Part shown: piece after piece, positions 6,828 to 10,884 of the stretch
Layout: every line of letters begins with the position of its first letter
Numbering within the stretch: position 1 is the first letter of the stretch
Assembly (NCBI GenBank): GCA_000961805.1
Contig: LADV01000091.1
Span: forward strand, 1-10,884
DNA length: 10,884 nucleotides
DNA from: Peptococcaceae bacterium BRH_c23
Lineage (GTDB): Bacteria > Bacillota_B > Desulfitobacteriia > Desulfitobacteriales > Desulfitobacteriaceae
Reading direction: 5' to 3'
Made by a program: the position numbers and the translations under genes
Notes under the pieces: generated by a model
What the model saw: only the letters and a program-made list of their open reading frames with translations
What the model was told of the DNA's origin: nothing
The model's database searches: none

Positions 6828-6988
6828 TGAGCAATCAGGTCTCCTGGCTCAGGTTCCTCGTTTAGTGCCTCCTTCCCAAGTCTCCTCAGTGGCTGTGGCA
6901 CAAACTCCCCGTTACAGTGGCGGGACCGCGCCGGATTTACACCGGCTTCCCTGTTATGATTTCTCGGCTATGAAAAATCGCTTGCTCA
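6828..6988 (-). ncRNA. Cobalamin riboswitch (class I, adenosylcobalamin type)
   Basis: Read on the minus strand, the RNA opens with TGAGCAA (6988-6982), which pairs perfectly with TTGCTCA (6834-6828) to form stem P1. In between are the hallmark conserved blocks of the class: GCCGGTGTAAATCCGGC (6946-6930), CCGCCACTGTAACGGGGAG (6923-6905), CCACTG (6892-6887), TGGGAAGG (6878-6871), and the B12 box AGCCAGGAGACCTGA (6849-6835). The order and spacing match known cobalamin riboswitches. It would sense intracellular adenosylcobalamin and repress the downstream methyltransferase and importer genes, with the terminator at 6751-6784 as the likely expression platform. Confidence 0.96.
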
Positions 6989-7008
6989 GCTATTAAATTG
7001 GCAGATTA

Positions 7009-7037
7009 AATGTACCACAAAGGCAATACCCAGTCAA
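7009..7037 (-). promoter_or_regulatory. Candidate SigA promoter for the riboswitch operon
   Basis: On the minus strand TTGACT (7037-7032) matches five of six bases of the -35 consensus. TACATT (7014-7009) matches four of six bases of the -10, with an ideal 17-nt spacer. Transcription would begin near 7002, about 14 nt before the riboswitch P1 stem, as expected for a leader RNA. Confidence 0.6.
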
Positions 7038-7044
7038 GTCCCGA

Positions 7045-7061
7045 CCAACGGGTGGTGTTGG
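7045..7061. repeat. Inverted repeat just upstream of the candidate promoter
   Basis: CCAAC (7045-7049) and GTTGG (7057-7061) are inverted around 7 nt, and the flanks GA and GGTC extend the symmetry imperfectly. It lies 8 nt upstream of the -35 element. It could be a regulator site or a weak hairpin after the upstream operon; without a T tract it is not a convincing terminator. The rest of 7062-7134 shows nothing recognisable, and no clear terminator follows the upstream importer operon. Confidence 0.3.
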
Positions 7062-7134
7062 GGTCGAGAACGTTTCTAGTTCCCTAAGGCCAGCAATCCT
7101 GTCACAACCGCCTCAACTGAATTTTGCAATGACT

Positions 7135-7947
7135 TTACTGATTAACAAGACGAGCATCCTCCCTTATTAAAGAGCTTGGCATTTCTAAGATGGTACCGGT
7201 CAGGTATTTTGTATACCAATGCCGCGGCTCTAGGAAAATCTGCTGCTTACTCCCTGTTTCTACCAATTTACCCTGATGCATCACTGCAACTCGGTCACTT
7301 ACTGCTTGGACTACCTCTAAATCATGGGAGATAAAAAGCAGGCCTATGGTATGCTTCTGCTGGAGTTTTTTTATCAAACTCAAGATCTGGGCTTGCACGG
7401 AAACATCCAGCATAGAAGTGGGTTCATCCGCGACAATAAATTTCGGTTTAAGGGCCAGCGCTCTGGCTATGGCCACACGCTGAGCCTGTCCTCCGCTGAG
7501 TTCGTGCGGGTAACGCTCCAGGTGTTCCTCGGCAAGACCCACCTCGTCCAGTAATCCTCTTACCCTTTCCCTTTCCTCCGCCTTGCTTTTTACCAGTCTA
7601 TAGAGCTGCAGCGGTTCTGCCAAAGATTCCGCTATTTTCAGGCGGGGATGTAAAGACTGCTGAGGCTGCTGGAATACAATCTGCATCTCTCTCCTGAATT
7701 TCAAGAGCGCTGCTTGTGACCTGCCCGTTAATTCCTGGCCTTCAAAGCGCACACTTCCGGAGGTCGGCTGGATAAGCATCAGCAGAAGCCTAGCTACCGT
7801 GGATTTTCCACACCCGCTTTCTCCCACCAGCCCCAGCGTTTCTCCCTGGCGCAGACAGAAGTTGACCTTATCGACTGCCTTGACTCCGCTTTTATTAAAG
7901 ATTCCGACGCTATACTCTTTGACAAGATTTTTAACTTCGATCAGCAT
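7135..7947 (-). CDS. Nik/Opp-type ABC importer ATPase, F/E subunit, upstream operon
   Basis: This is the last gene of the upstream importer and its second ATPase. The motifs are canonical: Walker A GESGCGKST (42-50), Q-loop Q93 (VFQQPQQSLHP), signature LSGGQ (150-154), Walker B FIVADE (170-175), D-loop SMLD and switch His209 (FISHD). It retains the C-terminal tail (VETGSKQQIFLEPRHWYTKYL and onward) that the matching subunit of the riboswitch operon lacks. The start ATG has GTGAGGTG upstream and lies inside the end of the D gene (17-nt overlap), giving coupled translation. The stop is about 98 nt from the -35 of the next operon with no clear terminator between, so read-through into the riboswitch is possible. 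Confidence 0.93.
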   Translation of the reverse strand: MLIEVKNLVKEYSVGIFNKSGVKAVDKVNFCLRQGETLGLVGESGCGKSTVARLLLMLIQPTSGSVRFEGQELTGRSQAALLKFRREMQIVFQQPQQSLHPRLKIAESLAEPLQLYRLVKSKAEERERVRGLLDEVGLAEEHLERYPHELSGGQAQRVAIARALALKPKFIVADEPTSMLDVSVQAQILSLIKKLQQKHTIGLLFISHDLEVVQAVSDRVAVMHQGKLVETGSKQQIFLEPRHWYTKYLTGTILEMPSSLIREDARLVNQ

Positions 7948-8899
7948 AAAAACACCTCACATAATGGTTTGCTCCGGTTTCTGCTATTTCCGGATGAAGC
8001 GCAGCACAGTTGGGACAGGCCACTCGGCATCTGGGTTGAAACCTGCAGCCTGGGGGCAGCAAGGAAAGGCTGGGACTGAAACCAGGAATAGGCTTAAAGC
8101 CTCTCCCCGGCAAAGAATCGAGGAGGGATTGAGTGTAAGGGTGTCTGGGCTTTCCCAATATACCGCAAGCTGAACCCATTTCCACGATTTCTCCGGCATA
8201 CATAACGGCTATCCGATCTGCCAGTACAGCGGCAACCGAAAAATCATGGGTGATCAACAGCATTGAGGAGCTATTCTCAGCGGCTTGTTCTCCCAGCATA
8301 GTCACAACTTCCTTCCTTAGCACCGCATCAAGGCCTTTGGTAGGCTCGTCCACCAGGATAAGCTTTGGCTTGCAAGCTACCCCCATAGACACCAACACCC
8401 TCTGCCGCATCCCGCCACTCAGTTGATGAGGATAGTAGTTCATCCTTTTGGCCGGATCAGGAAGCAGCAAACGGGTAAACAGGTTTACTACCTTCTCTTG
8501 GGCTTCCAATTTTCCAACCTTTTTGTGAAGCTGTATGACCTCCATGACTTGCCAACCAACTTTGAGCAGCGGATTAAGAGAGGTCGCCTGACTTTGGGGA
8601 ATCATGCCGATTTCCTTCCCTCGTAGTTTTCGCAGTTCCTCTTCACTTGCTTCCAGGATTTCTAACCCTTTGTAGCGGATACTTCCTTCGATCTGTGAAT
8701 TCTTGGGTAACAGGCGAAGAATGGAAAGAGCCAGGACAGATTTTCCACAGCCAGTTTCTCCTACCAACGCCAGAACCTCATGAGGATAGATATCAAGGGA
8801 GACATCGTCAACCGCTTTAACTACCGTCTCTTTCACTTGAAAATAGGTACTAAGGGCGCGAATGGAAAGTAACGGGGATGACGCCTGCATAGTTACCAT
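7931..8899 (-). CDS. Nik/Opp-type ABC importer ATPase, D subunit, upstream operon
   Basis: This is the first ATPase of the upstream importer, 322 residues. It shows Walker A GETGCGKSV (48-56), Q-loop Q102 (MIPQSQATSLNP), signature LSGGM (160-164), Walker B LILVDE (180-185) and switch His218 (LITHD). The C-terminal oligopeptide/dipeptide-type domain has Cys285, 291, 295, 298 and 316, similar in layout to the D subunit of the riboswitch operon. The ATG at 8899 is preceded by GGGAGGG with a 5-nt spacer; a second ATG three codons in would have a longer spacer and is the alternative start. A 26-nt gap separates it from the C permease gene. Confidence 0.93.
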   Translation of the reverse strand: MVTMQASSPLLSIRALSTYFQVKETVVKAVDDVSLDIYPHEVLALVGETGCGKSVLALSILRLLPKNSQIEGSIRYKGLEILEASEEELRKLRGKEIGMIPQSQATSLNPLLKVGWQVMEVIQLHKKVGKLEAQEKVVNLFTRLLLPDPAKRMNYYPHQLSGGMRQRVLVSMGVACKPKLILVDEPTKGLDAVLRKEVVTMLGEQAAENSSSMLLITHDFSVAAVLADRIAVMYAGEIVEMGSACGILGKPRHPYTQSLLDSLPGRGFKPIPGFSPSLSLLPPGCRFQPRCRVACPNCAALHPEIAETGANHYVRCFYADRS

Positions 8900-8925
8900 G
8901 GAAACCCTCCCTTCTCTGCTTTAAC

Positions 8926-9807
8926 CTATTCAATGTACCTTTCCCGCAGCCGAGGATCAAAATAATCCCTCAAGCTGTCCCCTAGTAAACTGAAGGCTAA
9001 AATGGTAACCATGAGTGCTAGACCCGGAAACAGAGTAACATGCGGCGCAGTCCTGATAAACTCTCTACCTTGGTTAATCATTGCTCCCCATTCTGCATCC
9101 GGCGGTTGGGCACCCAGACCGAGAAAACTTAAGCCTGCCATAGACAACACGATCTGGGCAATATCCAACGAGGCCATGACCATCACAGGGGCTATGACGT
9201 TTGGTAGAATGTATTTAAAGAGTATTCTAATCGAACTGTTGCCCATCGCCCTGGCAGCTTCGACAAACTCTGACTGTTTTAAGGTTAATACCTCCGCCCT
9301 AACTAGTCTTGCATATCCCGTCCAGTGTACAAATGTCAGCGCAATTATGACGCTCCCCAATCCCGGACCCATAGATACGATCAGGGCCATGGCCAGAATA
9401 ATACTGGGAAAGGCTAGCATAACATCCACAAGGCGCATAATTAAGCTATCAACATTGCCGCCTTTATAGCCGGATATAAGTCCGAGTAGCACTCCTCCTG
9501 TTCCACTGATGGCAACAATGAGCGCCGCAGCAACCAAGGAGGTTCTTGTTCCTTGAATGACTCTGCTCAACACACACCTTCCCAAGGGATCTGTACCAAA
9601 AGGGTACTGGAAGGAAAGTGGTTTCACCTTCTCATTCAAGCTTACAGCGGTAGGATCATGAGGCATGATCAGCGGTGCCATTAACCCAACCAAAATGATG
9701 ATGAGGACAACTGCAGCACTAAAAACCAACAGTTTGTCTTGCTTCATAAATCTTATAACAACCCTGTTATAACGTTTTTTTACCGCAATAGTGGTTGTAG
9801 TGTTCAT
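8926..9807 (-). CDS. Nik/Dpp-type ABC importer permease, C subunit, upstream operon
   Basis: This is a 293-residue inner-membrane permease. A cytoplasmic basic N-terminus (1-24) precedes the first helix (about 27-47). The family motif GTDPLGR is at 71-77, and the EAA loop EAARAMGNSSIRILFKYILPN (183-189 and onward to 203) contacts the ATPases. SFLGLGAQPPDAEWGAMI is another C-subunit hallmark. The N-terminal tail is about 20 residues longer than in the paralogous C subunit of the riboswitch operon. The ATG directly follows the B stop codon with no gap, and GGGAGGGAGA lies just upstream inside the B gene, so the start is well supported. Confidence 0.93.
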   Translation of the reverse strand: MNTTTTIAVKKRYNRVVIRFMKQDKLLVFSAAVVLIIILVGLMAPLIMPHDPTAVSLNEKVKPLSFQYPFGTDPLGRCVLSRVIQGTRTSLVAAALIVAISGTGGVLLGLISGYKGGNVDSLIMRLVDVMLAFPSIILAMALIVSMGPGLGSVIIALTFVHWTGYARLVRAEVLTLKQSEFVEAARAMGNSSIRILFKYILPNVIAPVMVMASLDIAQIVLSMAGLSFLGLGAQPPDAEWGAMINQGREFIRTAPHVTLFPGLALMVTILAFSLLGDSLRDYFDPRLRERYIE

Positions 9808-10758
9808 TTAACTCTCCCTCCCATAGCGTATCCTCGGGTCCATCAACGCATAGGATAGATCTACTACTAAATTTACTAGAGCGTAGGTCGTGGCTATCAG
9901 CAGGATACATCCTTGAACCATAGGGATATCCTTGGCAAAGATTGAATCTATCAACAGCTTTCCTATCCCCGGCCAGGCAAAGACTGTTTCCACAATTACC
10001 GATCCTCCTAGCATGTGGCCAAATTGAAGCCCCACCACAGTGACCACCGGCAGAAAGGCATTTTTTAAGGCATGCTTCGAAACTACGCCCGTTTCATACA
10101 AGCCTTTGGCCCTAGCCGTCAGGATATAATCCTGACTCATCACTTCTAGCATGCTCGAGCGCATAATCCGCATGGTCACAGCCCCCATACCTGCCGCAAG
10201 TGTCACACAGGGCAATACCAGAGAGGATACACCCCTAAATCCAGCCACCGGGAACAGGTCAAAACCGAGGGAAAAAATAATAATCAGCAAATAGGCCAGC
10301 CAGAAACTGGGCATAGACACGGCAAAAAGAGCACTGATTCGGCCTAGGTGGTCAAGAAAAGAGTTTCTCTTAACTGCGCACAGAATTCCGAGAGGAATAG
10401 CAATCAAGAGAGAGAGTACAACGCTCAATGCTGCCAGCAACACTGTCGCCGGGAACCTCTGCTTGATAAGCTCCGCTACCGGAACTCTGTAAACGTAGGA
10501 ATCTCCCAAATTCCCTTGAACTGCTTGCTTTATCCAGCGATAATACTGTTTAAACATGGGATCACTCAGCTTATACCGTGCTGTGATCTCAGTTATTTCC
10601 GCCTCAGTTGGAATTTCTTCCAGACCAATAAAAGCATACTTCAAGATAGTTACAGGTGTAGAGCCAGGGGTCAAATGTAAGATGCCAAAGGTAAGAATGG
10701 AGGCAGCAACAACCACCAGGATTGTTGCCGCCAAACGTTTGAGAATGAATCTCCACAT
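9808..10758 (-). CDS. Nik/Dpp-type ABC importer permease, B subunit, upstream operon
   Basis: This is a 316-residue inner-membrane permease pairing with the C subunit. The first helix (about 9-29) is followed by an extracytoplasmic region containing LSDPMFKQYYRWIKQAVQGNLGDSY (64-88), the family's typical QY.RW and G.LG.S landmarks. The EAA loop ARAKGLYETGVVSKHALKN (215-233) and FAWPGIGKLLIDSI follow. It begins 6 nt after the binding-protein stop, with AAGGAG located in the last codons of that gene. It is about equal in length to the B subunit of the riboswitch operon but clearly diverged from it, so the two operons are not a recent tandem duplication. Confidence 0.93.
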   Translation of the reverse strand: MWRFILKRLAATILVVVAASILTFGILHLTPGSTPVTILKYAFIGLEEIPTEAEITEITARYKLSDPMFKQYYRWIKQAVQGNLGDSYVYRVPVAELIKQRFPATVLLAALSVVLSLLIAIPLGILCAVKRNSFLDHLGRISALFAVSMPSFWLAYLLIIIFSLGFDLFPVAGFRGVSSLVLPCVTLAAGMGAVTMRIMRSSMLEVMSQDYILTARAKGLYETGVVSKHALKNAFLPVVTVVGLQFGHMLGGSVIVETVFAWPGIGKLLIDSIFAKDIPMVQGCILLIATTYALVNLVVDLSYALMDPRIRYGRES

Positions 10759-10764
10759 TCTATT

Positions 10765-10884
10765 CTACTCCTTGATATTAACTTCATTGGTCAGCATATA
10801 ATCGTGAGCTGTGGGATTAAAGACAAAACTATTAACTTTGCTCTTCATTGCCACAGCGACACCATAATAGGCAATCGGTAGTAC
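10765..10884 (-). CDS. Substrate-binding protein of the upstream importer, C-terminal 39 residues (cut by window edge)
   Basis: The frame is open from the window edge to a TAG stop at 10765-10767 and encodes the tail of a family-5 solute-binding protein. It includes VLPIAYYGVAVAMKSKV and then FNPTAHDYMLTNEVNIKE. The FNPTAHDYML segment resembles the C-terminus of nickel-type binding proteins in Firmicutes, as I recall that group. Its position directly before the B permease is the normal Nik/Dpp gene order. The signal peptide and ligand pocket lie outside the window. Confidence 0.85.
   Translation of the reverse strand, partial: VLPIAYYGVAVAMKSKVNSFVFNPTAHDYMLTNEVNIKE

Noticed and set aside
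6617..6996. Plus-strand frames of 60-66 codons over the riboswitch region
   Set aside because: They are antisense to a strongly conserved structured RNA and have no gene-like features.
7062..7134. Terminator for the upstream importer operon
   Set aside because: The only symmetry nearby (7045-7061) is weak and lacks a T tract.

Overview
The window looks like part of a Firmicutes genome, probably an anaerobic Clostridia or Negativicutes lineage. Support for this: strong GGAGG-type ribosome binding sites, tightly overlapping transporter operons, a lipoprotein-type binding protein, a class I cobalamin riboswitch and intrinsic terminators. The species cannot be read from the sequence. Nearly all genes lie on the minus strand, so transcription runs from high to low coordinates.

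Region 1 (10884 down to 7135, minus) is most of an Opp/Nik-family ABC importer. It holds the C-terminal tail of a substrate-binding protein (cut by the window edge), permeases B and C, and ATPases D and F, packed with overlaps or tiny gaps. The tail sequence FNPTAHDYML resembles nickel/metal-type binding proteins more than oligopeptide ones.

Region 2 (about 7134 to 6422, minus) is a 700-base regulatory stretch. It holds a plausible sigma70/SigA promoter, a class I (adenosylcobalamin-type) cobalamin riboswitch with a 7-bp P1 stem, and an intrinsic terminator about 45 nt downstream. Further down are another hairpin, a second terminator-like element with a 15-nt T-rich tract, and an unannotated 42-codon ORF ending one base before the next gene.

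Region 3 (6421 down to 559, minus) is the operon controlled by the riboswitch. It contains a class I SAM-dependent methyltransferase, a lipoprotein substrate-binding protein, permeases B and C, and ATPases D and F. A vitamin B12 switch in front of a Nik-type importer suggests import of cobalt, a cobalt chelate, or a corrinoid-related compound, shut off when cobalamin is plentiful. The methyltransferase as first gene raises the possibility that the cell makes or modifies a chelator that this importer recovers. That is inference.

Region 4 (1 to 558) holds the C-terminal part of another SAM methyltransferase on the plus strand. It converges on the operon end across a perfect 8-bp inverted repeat. 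Both convergent proteins look short at their C-termini, which suggests an insertion or deletion at this junction.
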